NCBI RefSeq assembly: GCF_024206475.1
Contig: NZ_JAMBPR010000040.1
Coordinates: forward strand, 21,798-85,797
Source: Paraburkholderia sp. CNPSo 3274
GTDB lineage: Bacteria > Pseudomonadota > Gammaproteobacteria > Burkholderiales > Burkholderiaceae
Direction of reading: 5' to 3'
Length of the DNA: 64,000 nt
Position 1 is the stretch's first letter. Each line of letters starts with the position of its first letter. The notes under the pieces are model-generated. The model saw only the letters and a list, made by a program, of their open reading frames with translations. It was not told the origin of the DNA and did no database searches. The translations under genes and the position numbers were made by a program. Below, one piece after another: positions 24,146 through 32,180 of this stretch.

Positions 24146-26440
24146 TTATTGCACCAGGCTGCGCAGCGCCCTGGCGGCAGCGACCATGTTGGTCAGCGCC
24201 GGAATCACCTCGGCCCACTGACGCGTCTTCAGCCCGCAGTCAGGGTTGACCCACAGGCGTTCTGCCGGAATGCGCCCGGCGGCCTTCTGCATCAGTTGCA
24301 CGATGTGCGCTTCGGTCGGGATGTTCGGCGAGTGTATGTCGTACACGCCGGGCCCGATTTCGTTCGGATACTTGAAGTTGTCGAACGCGTCCAGCAGTTC
24401 CATGTCCGAACGCGACGTCTCGATCGTAATCACATCCGCATCCATATCGGCGATCGACGCGATGATGTCGTTGAACTCCGAATAGCACATATGCGTGTGG
24501 ATCTGCGTTTCGTCTTCCACGCCGTTCGCCGTGATGCGGAACGATTCCACAGCCCAGCGCAGATACTCGCCCCACTGCGCGCGGCGCAGCGGCAGACCTT
24601 CGCGCAGCGCGGCCTCGTCGATCTGGATCACGCTCACGCCGGCCTTCTCCAGGTCGAGCACTTCTTCGCGAATGGCGAGCGCGAGCTGGTAGCACGAGAC
24701 CGAACGCGGCTGGTCGTCACGCACGAAGGACCAGTTGAGGACCGTCACCGGGCCGGTGAGCATGCCCTTCATGGGCTTGTTCGTGAGCGACTGCGCGTAG
24801 GCGATCCACTCCACCGTCATGGCCTTCGGGCGGCTGATGTCGCCGAACAGAATGGGCGGCTTCACGCAGCGCGAGCCATACGACTGCACCCAGCCGAACT
24901 GGCTGAACGCGTAGCCGTCGAGCTGCTCGCCGAAGTATTCGACCATGTCGTTGCGCTCGGCTTCGCCGTGCACGAGCACGTCGAGCCCCAGTTGCTCCTG
25001 CTCGCGCACGCTGCGGTCGATTTCGGCGCGCATGGCGGCCTGGTAGCCCGCGTTGTCGAGCGCGCCGCTTTTGAACTGGCTGCGCGCCTGGCGGATTTCC
25101 GCCGTTTGCGGGAAGGAGCCGATTGTGGTGGTCGGGAAGGCGGGCAGCTTCAGGCGTGCGGCCTGCTTCGCGGCGCGCTCGGCGTAAGCGTGCTGACGAT
25201 TGCCGAGCTGCGCGTCGATGCGGGCGATCGCGGCCTTCACTGCGGGGTTGTTCACGCGCGGCGACTGGCGGCGCGCTCCAACGGCAGCGGCGTTCGCGGC
25301 GAGTTCGGCTGCGACCTTATCGCGGCCAGCATTCAGCGCCGTGGCGAGCACCTTCACTTCGTCGAGCTTTTGCAGCGCAAACGCGAGCCATGAACGGATT
25401 TCAGCGTCGAGCTTCTGTTCGCTCGCGAGATCCACCGGCACGTGCAGCAGCGAGCACGACGGCGCGATCCAGAGGCGCTCGCCCAGTTGTTTCGCGAGCG
25501 GCTCGAGCCAATCGAGTGTGGCGTTCAGGTCCGCCTTCCAGATGTTGCGGCCGTTGATCGCGCCCACCGAAAGCACGCTCTGTGCAGGCAGTTTTTGCGC
25601 GGCCAGCGCGACTTCTGCGCGGGCGTTGATCGCGTCGATATGCAGACCGTCGACAGGCAGCGAGCACGCGAGGTCGAGATTGTCCTGCAACTGGCCGAAG
25701 TAGATGGCCAGCAGCAGCTTGACGCTGCGCTGCTCGAACCCTTCATACGCCGTCGCAAACGCTGCGCGCCAGGCCGGATCGAGTTCGGTCACGAGAATCG
25801 GCTCGTCGAACTGCACCCACTCGACGTCCATCACGCGGAAGTAGTCGAGCAGCGCGCGATACACGGGCATGATGCGCGGCAGCAGCGCCAGCTTGTCCGA
25901 GTCGTCCTTGGCCTTGCCGAGCCACAGGTACGTGAGCGGACCGATGATCACCGGCTTGGCCTTCACGCCCAGTTCGCGGGCTTCGCGCAGTTGCTCGGAA
26001 AGACGCGAGGTGTCGAGGTTGAACTGCGTATCGGCCGTGAATTCGGGGACGATGTAGTGATAGTTCGTGTCGAACCACTTCGTCATTTCGCCGGCCGCGA
26101 CGCCGCCACAGCAGGCGGCATGGTCCTCGGCGCCAGCCGCCGAGCGGCCACGCGCCACGCGGAAGTAGTTGTCGAGCTTGTCGCCGTGGAAGCCCTGCAC
26201 ACGCTCGGGCAGGTTGCCGAGCGTGAAGCTCATGTCGAGCACCTGGTCGTAGAACGCGAAGTCGCCGGCGGGCACGAGGTCGAGACCCTTCTGGTTTTCC
26301 CAGTGGCGCGCGCGCAGTTGCGCGCCGAGCGCCTTCAGTTCGTCGCGCGAGGATTCGCCCTTCCAGTAGCGTTCCAGACCGAATTTGAGTTCGCGTTTCG
26401 CGCCGATGCGCGGGAAGCCGAGATTGTGCGTGGTGACCAT
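24146..26440 (-). CDS. metE: Cobalamin-independent methionine synthase
   Basis: A 764-residue two-barrel enzyme. The N-terminal half starts MVTTHNLGFPRIGAKRELKFGLERYWKG, the family hallmark. The C-terminal barrel holds the zinc ligands: His in VLVHGEAERNDMVEYFG, Cys in HTHMCYSEFND and Cys in NPDCGLKTR. It methylates homocysteine using 5-methyl-THF-polyglutamate, in the cytoplasm. It is divergent from metR, the classic arrangement, with a paired-site inverted repeat between them. Methionine synthesis also links to the adjacent betaine cluster, which produces methylene-THF. Confidence 0.97.
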   Translation of the reverse strand: MVTTHNLGFPRIGAKRELKFGLERYWKGESSRDELKALGAQLRARHWENQKGLDLVPAGDFAFYDQVLDMSFTLGNLPERVQGFHGDKLDNYFRVARGRSAAGAEDHAACCGGVAAGEMTKWFDTNYHYIVPEFTADTQFNLDTSRLSEQLREARELGVKAKPVIIGPLTYLWLGKAKDDSDKLALLPRIMPVYRALLDYFRVMDVEWVQFDEPILVTELDPAWRAAFATAYEGFEQRSVKLLLAIYFGQLQDNLDLACSLPVDGLHIDAINARAEVALAAQKLPAQSVLSVGAINGRNIWKADLNATLDWLEPLAKQLGERLWIAPSCSLLHVPVDLASEQKLDAEIRSWLAFALQKLDEVKVLATALNAGRDKVAAELAANAAAVGARRQSPRVNNPAVKAAIARIDAQLGNRQHAYAERAAKQAARLKLPAFPTTTIGSFPQTAEIRQARSQFKSGALDNAGYQAAMRAEIDRSVREQEQLGLDVLVHGEAERNDMVEYFGEQLDGYAFSQFGWVQSYGSRCVKPPILFGDISRPKAMTVEWIAYAQSLTNKPMKGMLTGPVTVLNWSFVRDDQPRSVSCYQLALAIREEVLDLEKAGVSVIQIDEAALREGLPLRRAQWGEYLRWAVESFRITANGVEDETQIHTHMCYSEFNDIIASIADMDADVITIETSRSDMELLDAFDNFKYPNEIGPGVYDIHSPNIPTEAHIVQLMQKAAGRIPAERLWVNPDCGLKTRQWAEVIPALTNMVAAARALRSLVQ

Positions 26441-26509
26441 GTGCGTTGCCGTCCGAAATGAAAGTGCTGAAAACGATCCAGAGTGGCAGCGATCATAGAG
26501 GTATCAGAC

Positions 26510-26557
26510 GATGAAGAAAAATGGCATTATTTCATCCATCCATTAGTTTTCTTCATC
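26510..26557. promoter_or_regulatory. Inverted repeat in the metE-metR intergenic region, candidate MetR site
   Basis: GATGAAGAAAA (26510-26520) and TTTTCTTCATC (26547-26557) form a perfect 11-bp inverted repeat with a 26-bp spacer. They contain TGAA and TTCA half sites like those of MetR. The right arm ends 33 bases before the metR start. MetR, a LysR-type regulator, normally activates metE with homocysteine as co-effector; binding here is inferred. Confidence 0.55.
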
Positions 26558-26590
26558 TGTCGCCAGATTGGCAAGGGGTTGCCCTTTTCC

Positions 26591-27499
26591 ATGCTCGAAC
26601 GCGTTCATCTTGTCATCGTCCGCGAAGTCGCCCGCCAGGGCTCGCTTACCGCAGCGGCGGAGTCGCTTTTCCTCACGCAATCGGCGTTGAGCCATACGGT
26701 CAAGAAAATCGAGCAGCAACTCGGCACCCAGATCTGGGGCCGCGAGGGGCGCAGCTTGCGGCTTACGCAGGCCGGGCAATATCTGCTCTCGTTGGCCGAA
26801 CGACTCTTGCCTCAGTTCGAACTCGCGGAAGAGCGCATGAAGCAGTACGCCGCGGGCGAGCGCGGCACGCTGCGCATCGGCATGGAATGCGCCCCGTGCT
26901 ATCAGTGGCTGCTCAAGGTGGTCTCGCCGTATCTGGCGCGCTGGCCCGATGTCGATGTGGATGTGAAGCAGCGTTTTCAGTTTGGCGGCATCGGCGCGTT
27001 GATCGGCTACGACATCGACGTGCTGGTCACGCCCGATCCGCTCAACCGGCCCGGACTGCGTTTCGATCCGGTGTTCGACTACGAACAGGTGCTGGTGGTC
27101 GCGGAAAGCCATCGGCTCGCGAACGTGCGTTACGTGAAGCCCGAGCAGCTTGTCGACGAGACGCTCATCACGTATCCCGTGGAGACCGACCGGCTCGATA
27201 TCTACAACCAGTTTCTGCGGCCCGCGAGCATCACGCCGCGCCGTCACAAGACGATCGAAACGACCGACATCATGCTGCAGATGGTCGCGAGCCACCGCGG
27301 TGTGGCCGCGTTGCCGCGATGGCTCGCGGAAGAATACGCAGACCGCATGCCGCTTGCGATCGTGAAGCTCGGCAAGCAGGGCATTGCGAAGCAGATCTTT
27401 CTCGGCACGCGGGAAGGCGACGCCGTGGTCGATTACCTGAAATCCTTTGTCGAATTCGCGCGCGACCCAGTCTGGCAACAGGCCCGTGTGCGAGGCTGA
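26591..27499 (+). CDS. metR: LysR-type regulator MetR
   Basis: A 302-residue LysR-type regulator. The winged HTH (about 1-62) contains VREVARQGSLTAAAESLFLTQSALSHTVKKIEQQLG, and residues ~88-295 form the periplasmic-binding-like effector domain. The opening MLERVHLVIVREVARQGSLTAAAE is characteristic of MetR, and divergence from metE confirms it. MetR senses homocysteine and activates metE and often other methionine or glyA genes. The start at 26591 is the usual N-terminus; the frame extends ~36 codons upstream through the operator region and is not used. Confidence 0.92.
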   Translation: MLERVHLVIVREVARQGSLTAAAESLFLTQSALSHTVKKIEQQLGTQIWGREGRSLRLTQAGQYLLSLAERLLPQFELAEERMKQYAAGERGTLRIGMECAPCYQWLLKVVSPYLARWPDVDVDVKQRFQFGGIGALIGYDIDVLVTPDPLNRPGLRFDPVFDYEQVLVVAESHRLANVRYVKPEQLVDETLITYPVETDRLDIYNQFLRPASITPRRHKTIETTDIMLQMVASHRGVAALPRWLAEEYADRMPLAIVKLGKQGIAKQIFLGTREGDAVVDYLKSFVEFARDPVWQQARVRG

Positions 27500-27599
27500 T
27501 GCCGCGCGGCGCACGCGAGGTTGCCGCAATGGACTCGCGTGTCAGCATGGTGGCCTGATTACATTTTGAAAATGAAAGGAACGCGGCGGAAGTTCGTAT

Positions 27600-27613
27600 A
27601 TTGATCGTTCAAT
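27600..27613. promoter_or_regulatory. Candidate BetI operator upstream of the choline-binding-protein gene
   Basis: ATTGA-TCGT-TCAAT, a perfect 5-bp inverted repeat with a 4-bp centre. It matches the palindrome in front of betI (36076-36089) in 12 of 14 positions, with both arms identical. It lies 160 bases upstream of the binding-protein start. It is proposed to place the uptake pair 27773-30469 under BetI/choline control. Confidence 0.6.
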
Positions 27614-27720
27614 TAACTTAAAGCCGCTGTTCATCGGTGCTCGCGGGAATCGATTGTCGCTTCTGCGCAATTGCTCGTCGCAATTGCTACGTTAGTCCGC
27701 TTTTTGCCGGACAACTATGT

Positions 27721-27738
27721 GTCATGAGCCTTCATGAC
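27721..27738. repeat. Short perfect inverted repeat in the leader
   Basis: GTCATGA-GCCT-TCATGAC, 7-bp arms, starting 52 bases before the binding-protein start. It may be an operator or an mRNA hairpin; nothing decides between them. Confidence 0.45.
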
Positions 27739-27772
27739 CCTGCGACGCAATTCGATTCCTGAGGAGATGACG

Positions 27773-28723
27773 ATGTGCCGATTCCCCCTGCTTAAGACAG
27801 GCGCGCTCGCGTGCGCCGCGATGCTCTGCACCGGCGCCTACGCGGCCGATCCCGCCGCGTGCAAGGACGTGCGCTTCGCTGACGTGGGCTGGACCGATAT
27901 CGCGGCGACCACGGGCGTGGCATCGACGATTCTCGGCGCGCTTGGCTATGCGCCGACGAAAACGATCGCCTCGGTGCCGATCACGTTTGCAGGGCTCAAG
28001 AGCAAGCAGATCGATGTGTTCCTCGGCTACTGGTCGCCGACCATGGACCCGATCATCGGGCCCTTCACGAAGTCGGGCTCGATCAAGGTTCTCTCGACGC
28101 CGAATCTCACGGGCGCGAAATACACGCTCGCCGTTCCCGATTACGTCTACCAGGGCGGCCTGAAGTCGTTCCAGGACATAGCGAAATACGCGGACAAGTT
28201 GCAAGGGCGCATCTACGGCATCGAACCCGGCAACGACGGCAACGCGCTGATCCAGAAGATGATTGGCGCGAATCAGTATGGACTCGGCAAATTCAAGCTC
28301 GTCGAATCGAGCGAGGCGGGGATGCTCGTGCAGGTGAACCGCGCCGTGCGTGAGAAGCAATGGATCGTGTTCCTCGGCTGGGAGCCGCATCCGATGAACG
28401 TGCAGATGAAAATCGACTATCTCTCAGGCGGCGACGCGGTGTTCGGGCCTGACTATGGCGCGGCGCGCGTGCTGACCGCGGAACCGCCCGACTATGCCGC
28501 GCGCTGCCCGAACGTCGCGAAGTTCGTCTCCAACCTGCAGTTCACGACTGCCATCGAGAACCATTTGATGGTGCCGATCGCGAACAAGGAAGACCCCAAC
28601 AAGGCCGCCGCCGACTGGCTGCGCAGCAACCCGCAGGTGCTCGACAACTGGCTCGCCGGCGTGACCACGCTGGACGGCAAGCCGGGCCTGCCTGCCGTGC
28701 GCGCCTCGTTGGGCGTGCACTGA
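27773..28723 (+). CDS. Periplasmic choline/betaine-binding protein (ChoX/ProX-like)
   Basis: A 316-residue exported protein: signal peptide at residues 1 to ~23 (GALACAAMLCTGAYA), then an OpuAC/ProX-type ligand-binding fold with DVGWTDIAATTGVAS, VFLGYWSPTMDP and VFLGWEPHPMN. The Trp/Tyr residues of these segments are the kind that box quaternary ammonium groups. Length and motifs best match choline-binding ChoX. The downstream start at 27773 sits 6 bases after GAGGAG; the overlapping ATG at 27767 is too close to it. Oddly, the next gene is an APC permease, not an ABC membrane subunit, so the binding protein may serve the ABC importer at 60-62 kb. Confidence 0.85.
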   Translation: MCRFPLLKTGALACAAMLCTGAYAADPAACKDVRFADVGWTDIAATTGVASTILGALGYAPTKTIASVPITFAGLKSKQIDVFLGYWSPTMDPIIGPFTKSGSIKVLSTPNLTGAKYTLAVPDYVYQGGLKSFQDIAKYADKLQGRIYGIEPGNDGNALIQKMIGANQYGLGKFKLVESSEAGMLVQVNRAVREKQWIVFLGWEPHPMNVQMKIDYLSGGDAVFGPDYGAARVLTAEPPDYAARCPNVAKFVSNLQFTTAIENHLMVPIANKEDPNKAAADWLRSNPQVLDNWLAGVTTLDGKPGLPAVRASLGVH

Positions 28724-28822
28724 CGCGCCTTTGTCCGCGGTGAAAGCCGCGGACACCCCTGCGGTACATCCCTATTTGCGCAGCAATTTTGGTTGATTAG
28801 CGTTCAAAAGAGGAGGAGGCAG

Positions 28823-30469
28823 ATGGAGCAAGCGGGAATCGGTACGCACGGCGGGGAGGATAGCGCCGCACGAGACAGTCATGGCCATGCGCTGCAACGC
28901 GGCCTCACATGGAAGGATGCGTTCTGGGTGACGAGCGGCGTGCCCGCGGGCGTGCTGTTCACGATTGGCGGCGTTTGCGCGACCATCGGCCAGCCGGCCT
29001 GGGCCATCTGGATCGCGTCGATTACGATGGGCCTCGTGCAAAGCGCCACTTACGCCGAGATTTCAGGGCTCTTTCCGCACAAGTCGGGCGGCGCTTCGGT
29101 GTACGGAGCAATCGGTTGGGTCCGCTACAGCAAGATGATCGCACCGGTTTCCGTGTGGTGTAACTGGCTCGCGTGGTCGCCCATGCTGGCGCTTGGCTGC
29201 GGACTCGCCGCGAACTACGCGCTCGCCACGCTGTTCGCGCCCGAAGCGGCGATCATGCAGTGGCACTGGACGCTCGCCAACCTGGACTTCATCAAGCCAG
29301 GTCTCACGCTGCGCATCAACGCGACGTTCCTGATCGCAGCGGCGTTCTTGCTCATCACATTCCGGCTTCAGCACAGCGGCGCTTCGAAGGCCGCGAAAAC
29401 GCAGAAGATTCTGGGCATCGCTTCGCTCACGCCGCTTTTGATCGTCGGACTCGTGCCCTTCATCACGGGCGATATTCCCGCAAAGCATCTCTTTCCGCTG
29501 CTGCCGCTCGGGCACGACGCGCACGGCAATCTCAGCGCGGCGGTCTTCGGGACCTGGAACGGGCAGGGCGCGGTCATGGCGCTGGGCGCGATGTTCATGG
29601 CGGGATGGGCATCGTACGGCTTCGAAACGGCGGTGTGCTATACGCGCGAGTTTCGCGACCCACGGCGCGATACGGCGAGGGCGATATTCTGGTCGGGCGC
29701 GCTATGCCTCGTCGTGATGACGCTCGTTCCGCTCGCGTTTCAGGGCACGCTGGGTACGGCGATGATGCTCGATCCGCGCATTGGCGACGGCACGGGTGTG
29801 GGCGCCGCGATGGCCGCGATGGTGGGCGGCGGCGCCTGGGTGGGCAACGCCGTGGTGGTGATGCTGATGCTCTCCATTTTGCTGATCGTGATGACGTCGA
29901 TGATGGGTTCGTCGCGCACGCTCTATCAGGCTTCGGTGGACGGCTGGCTGCCGCGCTACCTCTCGCGCGTGAACGAGCACGGCGCGCCGACGGCGGCGAT
30001 GTGGACCGATCTGGGTTTCAATCTCCTCCTGCTCGCGATGTCGGACTATATGACGGTGCTGTCGATCTCGAACGTCTGCTACATGTTGTTCGTCTTCCTG
30101 AACCTTCAGTCGGGCTGGATTCATCGCATGGACCGTGGCTCGTGGGCGCGTCCGTTTCGTTGCCCGACGTGGCTGCTCGCGCTGGGTGCGCTGTGCGGCT
30201 ATGCGAACCTTGTGTTCGTGGGCGCGGGCGCCAATCTGCAAGGCGAGGGGACGCTGCGCGACGGCCTCATTGCCATGCTGCTGATCGTGCCGGTGTTTGC
30301 TTTCCGGCATTACTGGCAAGATCGCGGGCGGTTTCCGGCGGGCAGCGCGCTCGATATGGAAGTGAGCGTGCCGATGCGCAGCCGGTGGTTGAGCCTTGCG
30401 CCTTATGGTGCACTCGTTACGGCGGCGCTGACGATTGCGGTTTCGCATTGGCTGGCCGCGTCGGTTTGA
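28823..30469 (+). CDS. APC-superfamily permease, probable choline/amine or amino-acid transporter
   Basis: A 548-residue membrane protein with about 12-13 helices. The APC features are the unwound helix-1 region WVTSGVPAGVLFTIGGVCATIGQ and the GASVYGAIGWVRY and GWASYGFETAVCYTREFRDPRRD (helix 6) segments. It resembles amine/choline-type APC permeases found next to Burkholderiales betaine genes. It follows the choline-binding-protein gene after 99 bases with its own very strong AGAGGAGGAGG site and shares the BetI-like box upstream. Substrate is inferred from context; an amino-acid permease is the main alternative. Confidence 0.8.
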   Translation: MEQAGIGTHGGEDSAARDSHGHALQRGLTWKDAFWVTSGVPAGVLFTIGGVCATIGQPAWAIWIASITMGLVQSATYAEISGLFPHKSGGASVYGAIGWVRYSKMIAPVSVWCNWLAWSPMLALGCGLAANYALATLFAPEAAIMQWHWTLANLDFIKPGLTLRINATFLIAAAFLLITFRLQHSGASKAAKTQKILGIASLTPLLIVGLVPFITGDIPAKHLFPLLPLGHDAHGNLSAAVFGTWNGQGAVMALGAMFMAGWASYGFETAVCYTREFRDPRRDTARAIFWSGALCLVVMTLVPLAFQGTLGTAMMLDPRIGDGTGVGAAMAAMVGGGAWVGNAVVVMLMLSILLIVMTSMMGSSRTLYQASVDGWLPRYLSRVNEHGAPTAAMWTDLGFNLLLLAMSDYMTVLSISNVCYMLFVFLNLQSGWIHRMDRGSWARPFRCPTWLLALGALCGYANLVFVGAGANLQGEGTLRDGLIAMLLIVPVFAFRHYWQDRGRFPAGSALDMEVSVPMRSRWLSLAPYGALVTAALTIAVSHWLAASV

Positions 30470-30560
30470 GTTGGCTTCAGTGTTGGCGGCATCGTGCGGG
30501 CGGCTTGCTCGCGTGATGCGCGCTTTTCCCGCGCTTTTCGGCGGATTGACCGCACACGGG

Positions 30561-32000
30561 TCACAGATGCTTGACGACGCCCAGCGTCACCGTAAAATCG
30601 CTAGTTGCATACGAGCCGATCATGCTCAATTGGGCGACCACGTTGCCGTGCGCGTCCTCGAGCGTAAGCACTCCGCCGGGGAGGCCATTGACGGGACCCG
30701 GTACGAACGTACCTTGCGTGGCGGGAGCGTGCAGCTTGATGACGTCGCCCTTCACGAAGCCCGCTATCACGCCAGCGAAGGCCCCGGGGTTGAGGAGAAC
30801 CAGCTTGCCGGTGTTGCTGGCGAAAGTGATGGTTTGCGAGCTTGCCACCGCTGCAACCGATACGACGGCGCCCGCGTCGAGCGCAATCGTCCCCGTGCCA
30901 CCCAGCGAACCCGCACACACGAGTTCACTGCCAGCATCGGCGTTGATCGTGCCGTCATTGCTTAGGTCTCCCGCCAAAATCAGCAGCCCGTTTGCCGTGA
31001 TCGTCCCGCCGTTGTTTTCGAAACCCATGGGCGCAGTCACCCGGCCACTGCCAGACAATGTGCCGCCTTTGTCCACTCCGAGCGCGGTCGTGTTGATTTG
31101 TCCGTGATCGAGCGTCAATGTCCCCGTCGCACTGACGTTGACGCCCAAGCCGGCCGATACGATAGCGTGGTCCGCCACATCGAGGGAACCCGTCCCCAGC
31201 GCAGCGCCAACTCCCAAGGCGCCTTCGACGACAAGCCGCGCTCGGGGGCCCGAGATGGAAACTTTGCCGCTGACGTGAGCTTGCAGCGTCCAGCCGATAT
31301 ACAGGTCGCTGGCGGCAACGACGCTGCAGCCTTCGATGGTGAGCGTGCCGTTGGCCTGGCGGCCGACGATGATCTGGCCGCGTGCGGTGAGGGTCGCCTC
31401 CGAGACGCTTACGGTCCCCTCGGCGTGGTTGCCGACGACGAGCGCCCAGGGATAGACGAGTGGGTCGCCATTGCCTGCGGTGAGGGTGCCGCCATCGGCA
31501 ATGGTCAGCGTGCCGGGGCTGCCTTGCCCAACCGCAATCGGCTGATTGCCGCCATCAACGACAGCACCCGCGCCGTGAACAACCAACGCGCCGGATGGGG
31601 GACCGGCGTCACCAATCAGGATTCCGTAGTTGTCCACCGAATGGAACGGTGTGATCGCGACAACGGCTTGCGCGCCGACCGTCAGCGCGCAGGTGCCCCC
31701 GTGGCTGCCGTCTATGGGCAAGCCAAGCCTGGGTGTGGTCAGGACCGCGCCTCGGTCGAGCGTCAGCACCTGGTTGACCTGCGCGCCATAAGTCGCCGTC
31801 AATAGGCCCGATACGGTGCCGGTGCCGTAGAACTTCAGCCGTTGTACGGTCCCGGCACCGGTCACAACGACGCCGACACCATCGATGCTCGCAAAGTCGT
31901 TCGGCCCAGGCGGCTGCGTTGCGACTGCACCGCTGACCAGCCAGTTTGCCGCTGCCCCAAAATCCCCGGTCGCACCTGGGGCCCAGCTATAGTCAGCCAT
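30561..32000 (-). CDS. Beta-helix repeat protein, surface or secreted type
   Basis: A 479-residue protein of unknown function. It opens with ADYSWAPGATGDFGAAANW, the W-x5-GD-x3-AANW lead seen in bacterial surface proteins with autotransporter-associated beta-strand repeats. It continues with Gly/Thr/Val-rich repeats (for example GTLTIADGGTLTAGN, GTVSVSEATLTARG, GTLTIEGCSVVA) that predict a right-handed beta-helix. It ends in a module with FAGVIAGFVKGDVIKLH, a GD-IDL-like motif common at the C-terminus of such proteins. No Sec signal peptide and no autotransporter barrel are present, so a type I-like or unknown route would be needed. A strong AAGGAG site supports the start. Its GC looks somewhat lower than neighbours, which suggests an insertion into the betaine cluster. 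Confidence 0.7.
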   Translation of the reverse strand: MADYSWAPGATGDFGAAANWLVSGAVATQPPGPNDFASIDGVGVVVTGAGTVQRLKFYGTGTVSGLLTATYGAQVNQVLTLDRGAVLTTPRLGLPIDGSHGGTCALTVGAQAVVAITPFHSVDNYGILIGDAGPPSGALVVHGAGAVVDGGNQPIAVGQGSPGTLTIADGGTLTAGNGDPLVYPWALVVGNHAEGTVSVSEATLTARGQIIVGRQANGTLTIEGCSVVAASDLYIGWTLQAHVSGKVSISGPRARLVVEGALGVGAALGTGSLDVADHAIVSAGLGVNVSATGTLTLDHGQINTTALGVDKGGTLSGSGRVTAPMGFENNGGTITANGLLILAGDLSNDGTINADAGSELVCAGSLGGTGTIALDAGAVVSVAAVASSQTITFASNTGKLVLLNPGAFAGVIAGFVKGDVIKLHAPATQGTFVPGPVNGLPGGVLTLEDAHGNVVAQLSMIGSYATSDFTVTLGVVKHL

Positions 32001-32127
32001 GCTTGATCTCCTTATGTGCCGCAGATAGACGCCCGCTTCATAAGCCTAAAGATTGCGGTATGTTTTCGCGTCCATCATTTGGTGGAGAGCGTGCAGGCCG
32101 GCAATGCTCGACGAACCCAAAGAAAAA

Positions 32128-32168
32128 GGCCAGAGTCGGCGCGCAGACTTTGCGCGGCGACTCTGGCC
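32128..32168 (-). terminator. Terminator of the bet operon (minus strand)
   Basis: GGCCAGAGTCG / CGACTCTGGCC, a perfect 11-bp outer stem with further pairing inside, followed on the minus strand by TTTTT. It lies just beyond the betA stop. Confidence 0.85.
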
Positions 32169-32180
32169 CATCAGCGTTTC

